From: an uncultured Alphaproteobacteria bacterium
GTDB lineage: Bacteria; Pseudomonadota; Alphaproteobacteria; UBA6615
Reading direction: 5' to 3'
DNA length: 64,000 bases
NCBI GenBank assembly: GCA_943787745.1
Contig: CALSNJ010000001.1
Coordinates: 310,001 to 374,000 of the forward strand
This document shows, one piece after another, positions 17,973-26,088 of the stretch; within the stretch, counting starts at the first letter, position 1; each line of letters begins with the position of its first letter. Below the pieces are notes generated by a model, which did not search any database, was not told where the DNA came from, and saw only the letters and a list, made by a program, of their open reading frames with translations. Made by a program: the position numbers and the translations under genes.

Positions 17973-19061
17973 ATGCTTTTCAAATGCGGCCACGACCATG
18001 CGCACGGCGCGAACCATGCACCTTCCGACGCGTCAGGCGGACACGGGATCAAGGTGGAAAAACTCGGTGTGCGCACCGTCGACATTCATTGTCACCTGCA
18101 TGTGCCCGAGGCCGATGCTCTGGTGAAAGATGTCTTCGATCTCAAGAACGAGCCGCTGCTGTGGTTTGCCAATGATGCGACCCGCAAGTTCCAGATGGCC
18201 CATGGGCAGGAAATCATGCCGCGGGCCACGGATTCCGCGCTGCGAATTGCCGAAATGGACGCCTCTGGCGTTGACGTGCAGGCGATTTCAACCGCTCCCA
18301 ACCATTATTGCTACTGGGCCGAGCCGGATCTGGGTCGCGATGTGGCGCAGACCGTAAACAACAGGCTTGCCGAGACCGTTGCCGAACATCCCGACCGTTT
18401 CGTTGCGCTGGGTACCGTGCCGTTGCAGGACCCGCAGATGGCGGTTGCCGAACTGGAGCGCTGTGTGAAGGAACTCGGCATGAAGGGTGTCGAGATCAAT
18501 GCTGATGTCGCCGGGCAGGAACTGTCCAAGGCCGGCCTCGATCCGTTCTTTGCCAAATGTGAAGAGCTCGATGTGATCATCTTCATCCATCCCTCGGGTT
18601 ATGCAAAAGGCGACCGGTTTGCCGATCATTACTTCTCCAACATCATCGGCAATCCGCTCGCGACCACGGTTGCCGTGCATTATCTGATCTTTGATGGTGT
18701 GATGGATCGCCATCCGGGCCTCAAGGTTGTCCTCGCCCATGGTGGCGGTTTCCTGGGCGCCTATCCGGCCCGTATCGATCATGCCCACCCGCTGCGCGGC
18801 GATATGCAGCGCGAGCTGCCGGCCGGCAAGGTGCCGACCGACTATCTCAAGCGCTTCTTCTTCGACACGGTTGTGTTCTCGAATGAGCAGCTCGAGTTCA
18901 TCACCAAATACTACGGTGCTGATCACGTCCTCATGGGGACCGATTACCCCTATGATATGGCAGAGACCGATCCGGTCGGACATGTCATGGGCGCCGACCT
19001 GACCGATGATCAGAAGCGCGCCATTCTCGGAGAGAATGCCGCGAGCCTGCTGAAGCTTTAA
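17973..19061 (+). CDS. Amidohydrolase (ACMSD-like decarboxylase family), copy 1
   Basis: A 362-residue amidohydrolase-2 family protein. Zinc ligands are H39 and H41 (VDIHCHLHVP), a histidine in HPSG and in VLAHGGG, and Asp in GTDYPYDMAE. Relatives include 2-amino-3-carboxymuconate semialdehyde decarboxylase and 5-carboxyvanillate decarboxylase, so a non-oxidative decarboxylation or C-C hydrolysis of an aromatic acid is likely. The N-terminus is unusual: MLFKCGHDHAHGANHAP is Cys/His-rich and precedes the barrel. The ATG at 17973 follows GGGGACTT. A paralogue follows at 19165. Confidence 0.88.
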   Translation: MLFKCGHDHAHGANHAPSDASGGHGIKVEKLGVRTVDIHCHLHVPEADALVKDVFDLKNEPLLWFANDATRKFQMAHGQEIMPRATDSALRIAEMDASGVDVQAISTAPNHYCYWAEPDLGRDVAQTVNNRLAETVAEHPDRFVALGTVPLQDPQMAVAELERCVKELGMKGVEINADVAGQELSKAGLDPFFAKCEELDVIIFIHPSGYAKGDRFADHYFSNIIGNPLATTVAVHYLIFDGVMDRHPGLKVVLAHGGGFLGAYPARIDHAHPLRGDMQRELPAGKVPTDYLKRFFFDTVVFSNEQLEFITKYYGADHVLMGTDYPYDMAETDPVGHVMGADLTDDQKRAILGENAASLLKL

Positions 19062-19077
19062 GGGAGAGGAATCCCGC

Positions 19078-19106
19078 CCTCATGCTCCGAGAGGCTCAGC
19101 ATGAGG
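19078..19106. repeat. Palindrome between the tandem amidohydrolases (REP-like)
   Basis: Perfect nine-base arms CCTCATGCT (19078-19086) and AGCATGAGG (19098-19106) with an 11-base loop. The pattern resembles the CCTCATG...CATGAGG repeats common in alphaproteobacteria. It may also stabilise or end the transcript of the first amidohydrolase. Confidence 0.6.
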
Positions 19107-19164
19107 TTATTCGTATCCACTCGTTCGGAGCCTGAAGAAGGACGAGTTCAGAAAAGGAAGCACA

Positions 19165-20256
19165 ATGCTTTTTACCTGTTCCAATCCGGCCCACAACCAC
19201 GCGCCTGCTGGCGACACGGGCCACCACCGTACGGTCACCGACGGCAAGAAGCACTTCACCGTTGATATCCATTGTCACCTGCACGTGCCGGCTGCCGATG
19301 CGATGCTGAAAGACGCCAAGGCGGCTGATCAGCGCAATCTGTATGTGGACACCAACCCGCTGACGTCGGAAATCAACGCCAAGCAGCATACCGATATTCT
19401 CGACAAGCTGACCGATCCGTCGGTGCGGATCGCGGATATGGATGCGGCCGGAATTGATGTGCAGGCGATTTCACCGTCCCCGTTCCACTACAACTATGTC
19501 TATGAGGCCGGTTTCGCACGCGACACGGCGCATGTGGTTAACAACCGCGTCGCTGAAGTCGTTGGACAACACCCGGACCGCTTTGTTGGTCTGTGCACGG
19601 TGCCGTTGCAGGATGTTGATATTGCCGTAGCTGAACTCGATCGCTGCGTGAACGACCTCGGTATGAAGGGCGTTGAGATTTCAACCAACGTCAACGGGAC
19701 AGACCTGACCCGCGCCGGGCTGGAGAAGTTCTTCGCCCGTGTCGAAGAGCTCGGCGTTGTGATCTTCATGCATCCCATCGGGACAAGCTTCAAAGAACGC
19801 ATGACCGACCATTACTTCCGCAACACCATTGGCCATCCGCTCGAATCTGCTCTCGCAGTCGGGCATCTGGTGTTTGATGGTTATCTGGAAACCTATCCCG
19901 GTCTGAAAATCTGCATCGCCCATGGTGGTGGTTATGTGCCGTCCTATGTTGGTCGTTTCGATCACCCTTATCACCTGCGTGATGATTGCCGGGTGAACCT
20001 GACCAAGGCACCTTCCGAGTATGTGAAGAAGCTCTATTTCGACACCGTCGTGTTCACCGAGCACCAGCTTCGCTACCTGATCGAGACCTGGGGCGCAGAT
20101 CACATCGTGATGGGTACGGATTACCCTTACGACATGGCAGAGACCGATCCGGTCGGCCATGTGGATTCGGTGCAGAACCTGTCGGAAGACGACAAGGCTC
20201 TGGTGATGGGTGCCAATGCGGCGGCGCTGCTGGGCATCGAGGTGCCGTCAGCCTAA
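19165..20256 (+). CDS. Amidohydrolase (ACMSD-like decarboxylase family), copy 2
   Basis: A 363-residue paralogue of the preceding gene. It keeps H36 and H38 (VDIHCHLHVP), the HPIG and IAHGGGY metal segments and GTDYPYDMAETDPVGHV. Its N-terminus is also Cys/His-rich (MLFTCSNPAHNHAPAGDTGHH) but of different sequence, so the tail is conserved in character and probably binds metal. The ribosome site is AAAAGGAAGC. The stop overlaps the convergent oxygenase by 4 bases. A tandem duplication with divergence suggests two related substrates or a heteromer. Confidence 0.88.
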   Translation: MLFTCSNPAHNHAPAGDTGHHRTVTDGKKHFTVDIHCHLHVPAADAMLKDAKAADQRNLYVDTNPLTSEINAKQHTDILDKLTDPSVRIADMDAAGIDVQAISPSPFHYNYVYEAGFARDTAHVVNNRVAEVVGQHPDRFVGLCTVPLQDVDIAVAELDRCVNDLGMKGVEISTNVNGTDLTRAGLEKFFARVEELGVVIFMHPIGTSFKERMTDHYFRNTIGHPLESALAVGHLVFDGYLETYPGLKICIAHGGGYVPSYVGRFDHPYHLRDDCRVNLTKAPSEYVKKLYFDTVVFTEHQLRYLIETWGADHIVMGTDYPYDMAETDPVGHVDSVQNLSEDDKALVMGANAAALLGIEVPSA

Positions 20257-21278
20257 TTCGGCTGTTCGGCTTCCCAGCGTTCTTCGAAATGCGGGTACAC
20301 CCGGCTCATATAGCCGGTGTGGAACTGCCAGAAGGACTCCGGTTCGAATTTTTCGGGATTGTCTGCCGAGCTGCAGCTCGGCAGACATTCACCGACCGCA
20401 TCGAGATTCGGACACACAAAAAACGGCAGTGAGAATCGATCCTTCTCCACCGGCGGGATCACCCGGTGCGGGGTGGCCCGTACCACACCGTTCGACCAGC
20501 GGTTCAGGTATTGCCCGAAATTCACGACGATGCTGTCGGCCGGGATTTCCGGCCAGATCCAGGTTCCATCTGTATCCATCACCTGCAATCCCGCCTGCTC
20601 CGTGGCCGGCAGAAAGGTGTTGAAGCAGGTGTCGGCATGGGCGCCGTGGCCGGTTTCATCCGTCGCCAGATCAGGCTTGGGCGGATAATGAATCAGTCGA
20701 GTATAGAAATGTGCGCGGTCAAAATACGGTTCGAAGAAGCCGTCCGGCAGTTCCAACGCCCGTGACCAGACAGGCAGCAGGCTCTTGGCGAGCTTGCCCA
20801 TCTGTTCCAGATAGTCATGCGCAGCACCGGGAAGTTCTGGCGCGCCGGCGGGCCATCGGTTGCGGCCATACATGCGTTTTCGCGCAAGCACCTGCGGGTG
20901 GTCGTCGGCATAGTCGACCCCGAAATTGTAGGATTCATAGAAGTCGTTTTGCGGGCGCTCGTAATAGTCAGATTCCCGGACCACGGTCATCCGCAGCGGC
21001 TGGTAGCCGCGTTCATGGGGATCGATCTCCAGGGCGATCTTGTCGTCCAGCGGCAAATCGAAAAAGGCGTGCGCCTGGTCGAACATGCGCGTGATCGTGT
21101 TTTCAGGGACCCCGTGATTGACGACACACATGAAGCCGATGCCTTCGGCGACGTCGCGCAACTGTTGGGCGAGCCCGTCGATTTCACCACGCGCGAGCGG
21201 CCCAAGATCGAGCAAAGGCAATGCGCGATGCGGTGTTTCGCGCACCTGGCGTGTGTAGTCGGGGTCCGTGACGGTCAT
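20253..21278 (-). CDS. Isopenicillin-N-synthase-like 2-oxoglutarate/Fe(II) oxygenase
   Basis: A 341-residue member of the IPNS/2OG-Fe(II) oxygenase family. The iron triad is H214-A-D216 (GHGAHADT) and H271 (ATPHRVIPP), and R281-x-S283 binds 2-oxoglutarate. The N-terminal DIOX_N domain is also present (PLLDLGPLARGEID). Such bacterial enzymes hydroxylate or cleave small acids. It overlaps the convergent amidohydrolase gene end and lies next to a TRAP transporter set, so its substrate may be the imported acid. Confidence 0.87.
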   Translation of the reverse strand: MTVTDPDYTRQVRETPHRALPLLDLGPLARGEIDGLAQQLRDVAEGIGFMCVVNHGVPENTITRMFDQAHAFFDLPLDDKIALEIDPHERGYQPLRMTVVRESDYYERPQNDFYESYNFGVDYADDHPQVLARKRMYGRNRWPAGAPELPGAAHDYLEQMGKLAKSLLPVWSRALELPDGFFEPYFDRAHFYTRLIHYPPKPDLATDETGHGAHADTCFNTFLPATEQAGLQVMDTDGTWIWPEIPADSIVVNFGQYLNRWSNGVVRATPHRVIPPVEKDRFSLPFFVCPNLDAVGECLPSCSSADNPEKFEPESFWQFHTGYMSRVYPHFEERWEAEQPN

Positions 21279-21352
21279 GACGTCAAAAGCCTAGCGCAAG
21301 GCTGCGCCCGGGTGCCAGCGTCTTAAAAATAGAGCATGCGGGTGCAGAGGGC

Positions 21353-22726
21353 CTACTTCGTGATGATCTCCGGCCCCATCAGTGCGGTGGGCAGGAAGGT
21401 CGAGATGATCGGTACGTAAGTCACCAGGATCAGGAAGATGAACATGATGCCGACCCAGGGCAGGGCTGCCCGGACGACACTCATGACGGACATCCCCGCC
21501 ACGCCCGCCGTGACAAACAGGTTAAGCCCGACCGGCGGTGTGATCATGCCGATCTCCATATTCACCACCATGATAATGCCGAGATGGATCGGGTCGATGC
21601 CCAGTTCGATCGCGATCGGGAAGACCAGCGGTGCCACAATGACGATCAGGCCCGAGGGTTCCATGAACTGGCCACCAATGAGCAACAGGAGATTGACCAC
21701 GATCAGGAACATGATTGGTCCGAATCCGGCAGATAAAAGCGCTTCGGTGATCAACTGCGGAATGCGCTCTTCGGTCAGGACATGCTTGAGGATCAGGGCG
21801 TTGGCGATGATGAACATCAGCATGATGGTCAGCTTGCCCGCCTCAAGAAGGGTGCGTTTGGTGTCCGGGTGAACCCAGGCCGTGATCAGCGCGCTTGGTT
21901 TGTCGCGCAGGCGGATGGGTTCGCCATCCTTTCCATGGAGAGGGCCCATATCGCGATAAATGAAGTTTGCGATCAGGAAGGCATAAACGGCCGCAACGGC
22001 TGCCGCCTCGGTGGGCGTGAAAATGCCGCCATAGATGCCCCCCAGAATGATCACGATCAGGAACAGGCCCCAGCCTGCGGCGGTTCCCGCACTAAACAGT
22101 TCCTTGAACGTGGCGCGCGGCTGGGAGGGAAGCCCCTTCCATTTGGCGACGATGTAGATCGCAATCATCAACATCAGTCCGGCGATGATGCCCGGGATCA
22201 CGCCAGCCAGGAACATGCGCCCGACCGACACATCAACAGCGGCGGCATAGACAACCATGACGATGGAGGGTGGAATCAGAATGCCGAGCGTGCCTGCATT
22301 GGCGATGACACCGGCGGCGAATTCCTTGGTGTAGCCAACCTGTCGCATGCCGGCGATCACGATGGAGCCGATGGCAACCACCGTGGCGGGAGACGAGCCT
22401 GAAAGGGCGGCGAACAGCATGCATGCAAAGACGCCCGCAATGGCCAGGCCACCCGGGAAATGACCAACAGCGGCAATCGCAAACCGGATTATGCGCTGGG
22501 CCACGCCACCGGTCGACATGAAGGCCGAGGCCAGAATGAAGAACGGGATCGCCAGCAGGGTGAAGTGCCCGGCAAAGGCATTGAAGAGCGTCTGGGCAAT
22601 CGAAGCCAGCGATGCGTCGGAATAGATTAGCAGGAAGGCGATCGAGGACAGGCCCAGACCGACGGCGATCGGGACACCGATCATCAGCAGGCAGATCACG
22701 AGTACGAAGAGGAGCAGAGCTTCCAT
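21353..22726 (-). CDS. dctM: TRAP transporter large permease (DctM)
   Basis: A 457-residue integral membrane protein with about twelve hydrophobic segments, matching DctM. It contains the GGIYGGIFTPTEAAAVAAVYA and MITPPVGLNLFV segments typical of the family. It drives solute uptake with the sodium gradient, with the DctQ and DctP partners upstream. It follows dctQ by 2 bases. The last 75 bases before the convergent oxygenase start hold no gene. Confidence 0.95.
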   Translation of the reverse strand: MEALLLFVLVICLLMIGVPIAVGLGLSSIAFLLIYSDASLASIAQTLFNAFAGHFTLLAIPFFILASAFMSTGGVAQRIIRFAIAAVGHFPGGLAIAGVFACMLFAALSGSSPATVVAIGSIVIAGMRQVGYTKEFAAGVIANAGTLGILIPPSIVMVVYAAAVDVSVGRMFLAGVIPGIIAGLMLMIAIYIVAKWKGLPSQPRATFKELFSAGTAAGWGLFLIVIILGGIYGGIFTPTEAAAVAAVYAFLIANFIYRDMGPLHGKDGEPIRLRDKPSALITAWVHPDTKRTLLEAGKLTIMLMFIIANALILKHVLTEERIPQLITEALLSAGFGPIMFLIVVNLLLLIGGQFMEPSGLIVIVAPLVFPIAIELGIDPIHLGIIMVVNMEIGMITPPVGLNLFVTAGVAGMSVMSVVRAALPWVGIMFIFLILVTYVPIISTFLPTALMGPEIITK

Positions 22727-22728
22727 GA

Positions 22729-23355
22729 CTAGCGCACCTCGCTCTGGCGGGTGGCGACGTCTTCGAGCATTTCCTCAGCTTCGTGACTGGCAATCACCAG
22801 CAATTGCTGACCTGAGACAACACGCCAGGCGGCTTGCAGGAACCGGATCGTCAGAAGTGCGACCCCGAGAGGCAGGCCAAAATACGGAATAAAGCGGGGC
22901 AGCTTGTCGTAGCGTTCACCCTCGTTGAGCCAGGTCGAGAGGAACTGGAGAAACTCTGGCATCACGATGTCGTCGACCTGATAAAAGGCGCGTTTGCCGG
23001 CAAACGGCGCCCAGTACTCCCAGGATCCAAACAGCAACAAGACGCTGAACGCGACGCAAGCCAATACGGCAAGGATCGCCACCATGCGATTGATTGGCGA
23101 CGGCAGCGCCTTGAGGAGCAGGTCAACGCCAAGATGTGCGCGGGTCTTGACGCAGTATGACGCCCCGATCAGCACGAGCCAGGCGAACAGGAACACCGTG
23201 GTTTCCAACGCCCAGAGAATATTTGAATTGAAGACGTAGCGCGCGACGACATTGGCAAATGTCAGCATTGTCATCAGACCGAGGATCAACGCGATGAACG
23301 TCTCCTCGATATTATTGACCCAGCTACCGAATTTTTTCGGAAAGTCCGTCGCCAT
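22729..23355 (-). CDS. dctQ: TRAP transporter small permease (DctQ)
   Basis: A 208-residue protein with four membrane segments, including ETTVFLFAWLVLIGASY and VAILAVLACVAFSVLLLFGSW. The start at 23355 has GGGGG seven bases upstream; ATG codons at 23367 and 23385 are alternatives. It is longer than the minimal DctQ because of a C-terminal cytoplasmic tail (VSGQQLLVIASHEAEEM). It is the small permease subunit of the DctPQM transporter and ends 2 bases before dctM. Confidence 0.9.
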   Translation of the reverse strand: MATDFPKKFGSWVNNIEETFIALILGLMTMLTFANVVARYVFNSNILWALETTVFLFAWLVLIGASYCVKTRAHLGVDLLLKALPSPINRMVAILAVLACVAFSVLLLFGSWEYWAPFAGKRAFYQVDDIVMPEFLQFLSTWLNEGERYDKLPRFIPYFGLPLGVALLTIRFLQAAWRVVSGQQLLVIASHEAEEMLEDVATRQSEVR

Positions 23356-23381
23356 CAGAGCCCCCATGGCTGGCGCGCGTT

Positions 23382-23411
23382 CCACCGGCCCGGAGGTGTC
23401 CGGGCCGGTGG
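23382..23411. terminator. Strong hairpin between dctP and dctQ
   Basis: Perfect 13-base arms (23382-23394 and 23399-23411) around a four-base loop, GC-rich and without a following run of T on the transcribed strand. In TRAP operons such hairpins commonly raise the level of the binding-protein mRNA relative to the permeases, by protecting the 3' end or partly stopping transcription. The sequence shows the hairpin; the effect is inferred. Confidence 0.6.
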
Positions 23412-23466
23412 TTATCGCGTGAAGTCCGGGGCGACATCAGGCCGCCCCGGATTGCAGGTCCAAGAC

Positions 23467-24477
23467 CTAGCTGTTCTTGTTGTAGGTCAGCGCGGATTCA
23501 ATGGTGTCGAGGCCAATTTCGTCCTGGAACTTGCTCCAGACCGGCTTCATGGCATCGATCCACTCCTGGCGCTGGGCCGGGGTCAGCTTGCGGACAACGC
23601 CACCGGCATCAATCACGAGCTGCATGGCACGCTCATTAACTGCTGTGGCTTCCTGATTGCGGGTTTGGGTGACCTCTTTCATGATTTGTGAAAGCTGGTC
23701 GCGCACATCCGGCTTCAGGCCATCCCACCAGTCAGTTGAGGTCACGACCAGATAGTCGATGATCCCGTGATTGGTCTCGGTGGTGCCGTCCTGCACTTCG
23801 AAGAATTTCTTGCCGTAAATGTTCGACCAGGTGTTCTCCTGACCATCGACAACCTTGGTCTGCAAGCCGCCATACACTTCGCTGAACGCCATCTTCTGCG
23901 GGTTGGCGCCGAGGGCTTCGAACTGAGCCACGAGTACGTCGGAGGGCTGCACGCGGAACTTCAGGCCAGCAGCATCTTTGGGGCTCAACAGTGGTTTGTT
24001 GGCCGACATTTGCTTCATGCCATTATGCCAGAAGGCGAGACCGAGCAGGCCTTTGCGTTCCATCGACTTGAGCAGCTTCTGACCATCGGGGGAGTTTTGA
24101 TAGCGATCAACCGCGTTGATGTCTTCGAATACGAATGGCAGGTCGAAGAGGCGGAACTTCTTGGTGAAGGTTTCGAACTTTGACAGAGAAGGTGCTGCCA
24201 TCTGGACGTCACCCTGCAACATGGCCTCAAGGACCTTGTTGTCGTCATACAAGCTGGAGTTCGGGAACACCTCCATGCAGGCCTTGCCTTGCATCTCTTC
24301 ATTGACACGCTTTTCGAGAAGCGAGGCAGCAATCCCCTTGGGGTGCTTGTCGGTGTTGGTGACGTGGGCAAACTTGATAACGGTCTCGCCGGCATCACAG
24401 TTTGCGTGGGCTGGCGCACTGGCCAGCGTGAGACTTGTTGCGACCGTTGCGACGGCCGCCAGAAGGATCGTTTTCAT
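23467..24477 (-). CDS. dctP: TRAP transporter substrate-binding protein (DctP)
   Basis: A 336-residue periplasmic protein with signal peptide MKTILLAAVATVATSLTLASAPAHA. The mature part has the DctP pattern: FAHVTNTDKHPKG at the ligand site, the conserved arginine in LKFRVQPSDV, and GGLQTKVVDGQENTWSNI. The ligand is probably a C4-dicarboxylate or another organic acid. It is first in the operon with dctQ and dctM and has a sigma-54 promoter upstream at 24551-24566. Confidence 0.95.
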   Translation of the reverse strand: MKTILLAAVATVATSLTLASAPAHANCDAGETVIKFAHVTNTDKHPKGIAASLLEKRVNEEMQGKACMEVFPNSSLYDDNKVLEAMLQGDVQMAAPSLSKFETFTKKFRLFDLPFVFEDINAVDRYQNSPDGQKLLKSMERKGLLGLAFWHNGMKQMSANKPLLSPKDAAGLKFRVQPSDVLVAQFEALGANPQKMAFSEVYGGLQTKVVDGQENTWSNIYGKKFFEVQDGTTETNHGIIDYLVVTSTDWWDGLKPDVRDQLSQIMKEVTQTRNQEATAVNERAMQLVIDAGGVVRKLTPAQRQEWIDAMKPVWSKFQDEIGLDTIESALTYNKNS

Positions 24478-24550
24478 CGAGGCTCTCCCATGTGAGCATT
24501 TTTGTTTGGTTGCGGCGCAAGGCCGATTTCTTATTCAACGTTTTTATCTA

Positions 24551-24566
24551 AGCAATGGCGATGCCA
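24551..24566 (-). promoter_or_regulatory. Sigma-54 promoter of dctPQM
   Basis: Reading on the minus strand, TGGCATCGCCATTGCT has GG and GC separated by exactly ten bases, as the -24/-12 consensus requires. Transcription would start near 24540, about 60 bases before the dctP ATG. The neighbouring dctD encodes a sigma-54 activator, which supports this call. Confidence 0.72.
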
Positions 24567-24581
24567 CTTTCGGAGGGGGGG

Positions 24582-24611
24582 TTGATTTTCTACGACCCAT
24601 TAGAAAATCAA
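24582..24611. promoter_or_regulatory. Upstream palindrome, candidate DctD binding site
   Basis: Perfect ten-base arms TTGATTTTCT (24582-24591) and AGAAAATCAA (24602-24611) with a ten-base spacer. It lies about 40-70 bases upstream of the predicted sigma-54 transcript start, suitable for an enhancer-type activator. A second weaker pair ACCCAT/ATGGGT lies at 24685-24708. Confidence 0.6.
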
Positions 24612-24700
24612 GAAAAATCATGCTGTTATGGGTTGTCTGTCGTTCCAGCCATGCTCTTGCGGCACGAACGGTGTCACCTCATCAACCCATCGGCTTGAGC

Positions 24701-24724
24701 GAATGGGTCGATTTCGACACATTC
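24701..24724. terminator. Hairpin after dctD
   Basis: Arms GAATG and CATTC plus an inner GTCG/CGAC stem surround a short loop, 15 bases beyond the dctD stop. It has no T tract, so it may be a weak or Rho-dependent end, or part of a regulatory site. Confidence 0.35.
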
Positions 24725-24738
24725 TGTTTGCGTGTGTA

Positions 24739-26088
24739 TTATTCCGCCGCTTCGTCTTCCCGGGCCTGCAAACCGTGCTTCCGGATTTTCTCGTAGAGCG
24801 TTTTCCGCGATATTCCCAGCTGCTCATAGGTCGGCTTGAGTCTGCCGTTGTTGGCAAGCAAGGTTTGCTGAATGATGGCGCGCTCGAAGGTTGCGACCCG
24901 ATCAGGCAAGTCTTCGTTGTTGGAGGCTGACGCCCCGAGGGTTGTGTCAGCTGGCTCCAGACCGAAGCCGAGTGCATAACGCATGGCGACATTCTGAAGT
25001 TCCCGGACATTGCCGGGCCAGGCTCGTGCCATCAGGATGGCGTGTTCACGGGGGTCGGGAGACACGGGTGCGCGCTTGAAGCGGGCGCCAAACTGATCAA
25101 GAAAATGCGCAAACAGAAGCGGAATATCCTCGTGACGTGAACGCAGTGGTGGGACCTCGAGAGCGAGCACGTTCAGGCGGAAGAATAGATCTGCGCGGAA
25201 CTGACCGTTCTCCGATTTCTCGGCAAGGTCGGATTTGGTGGCCGCGATGATGCGTACGTCGACAGGAGTTTCTTCATTGGTGCCCAGCCGAACGATGGTG
25301 CGTTCCTGCAGAACGCGCAGCAGCTGGGTTTGCAGATCGAGAGGCATGCTTTCGATCTCGTCGAGAAATAATGTGCCGCCATGGGCATATTCGAATTTGC
25401 CCACCCGCGCTGCGGTCGCACCGGTAAAGGCGCCAGGAATGTGACCGAACAACTCACTCTCAATGATGTTTTCGGGAAGTGCTCCGCAATTGATGGGAAC
25501 GAACCGACCTTTGGCGCGGGCGGATCGCTCATGAAGAGCGCGCGCAACGAGTTCCTTGCCAGTTCCGGTCTCGCCCAAGACGAGGACATCGGCGTCGGTG
25601 GCGCCATAACTGTTGATCAGTTCGCGCAGACGGACCATTGCGGGTGTTCTTCCAACCACGAGCTGCTCAAGCCCGTCCCCGGTGTCCACAGCGCTGCGCA
25701 GCGCCCGGTTCTCCAGAACGAGGCGGCGGAGTTCAAGGGCGCGGCGGGCGACATCGACAAGTCGCTCGCTCGCGAAGGGCTTCTCCAGGAAATCATATGC
25801 GCCGTCCTGGATGGCCTTCACGGCCATCGAAATATCACCGTGACCGGTGATCAGGATGACCGGGAGTTGTGGGTCACGTTCCAGGGTTGTGGTGAGAAGT
25901 TGAAGCCCTCCCATGCCTGCCATTTTCACATCGGTTACGACGATGCCGGGGTGATTTCTGTCGATCTCGTGCAGTGCACTCTCGGCAGAATCGAAAGCCG
26001 CCACCGAGAGGCCTGCAAGTTCGAAGGCTTGAGTGCAGGCGGTACGTAAATGCGCTTCATCGTCGATCAGGATGACATCGTGGGTCAT
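24739..26088 (-). CDS. dctD: Sigma-54 response regulator DctD
   Basis: A 449-residue NtrC-family regulator. The receiver domain has phospho-acceptor D53 (VVTDVKMAG). The AAA+ domain shows GETGTGKE (172-179) and GAFTGA (219-224), the loop that contacts sigma-54. The C-terminus is a Fis-type helix-turn-helix (YEQLGISRKTLYEKIRKHGL). All parts are intact. It overlaps the end of dctB by 4 bases. The predicted target is dctPQM, whose sigma-54 promoter and palindrome lie directly beyond the stop of this gene. Confidence 0.95.
   Translation of the reverse strand: MTHDVILIDDEAHLRTACTQAFELAGLSVAAFDSAESALHEIDRNHPGIVVTDVKMAGMGGLQLLTTTLERDPQLPVILITGHGDISMAVKAIQDGAYDFLEKPFASERLVDVARRALELRRLVLENRALRSAVDTGDGLEQLVVGRTPAMVRLRELINSYGATDADVLVLGETGTGKELVARALHERSARAKGRFVPINCGALPENIIESELFGHIPGAFTGATAARVGKFEYAHGGTLFLDEIESMPLDLQTQLLRVLQERTIVRLGTNEETPVDVRIIAATKSDLAEKSENGQFRADLFFRLNVLALEVPPLRSRHEDIPLLFAHFLDQFGARFKRAPVSPDPREHAILMARAWPGNVRELQNVAMRYALGFGLEPADTTLGASASNNEDLPDRVATFERAIIQQTLLANNGRLKPTYEQLGISRKTLYEKIRKHGLQAREDEAAE

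Noticed and set aside
24480-24740. tRNA(Sec) gene in the gap by dctP
   Set aside because: I looked for a cloverleaf with a TCA anticodon in this and other gaps and found none; selC must be elsewhere if present.
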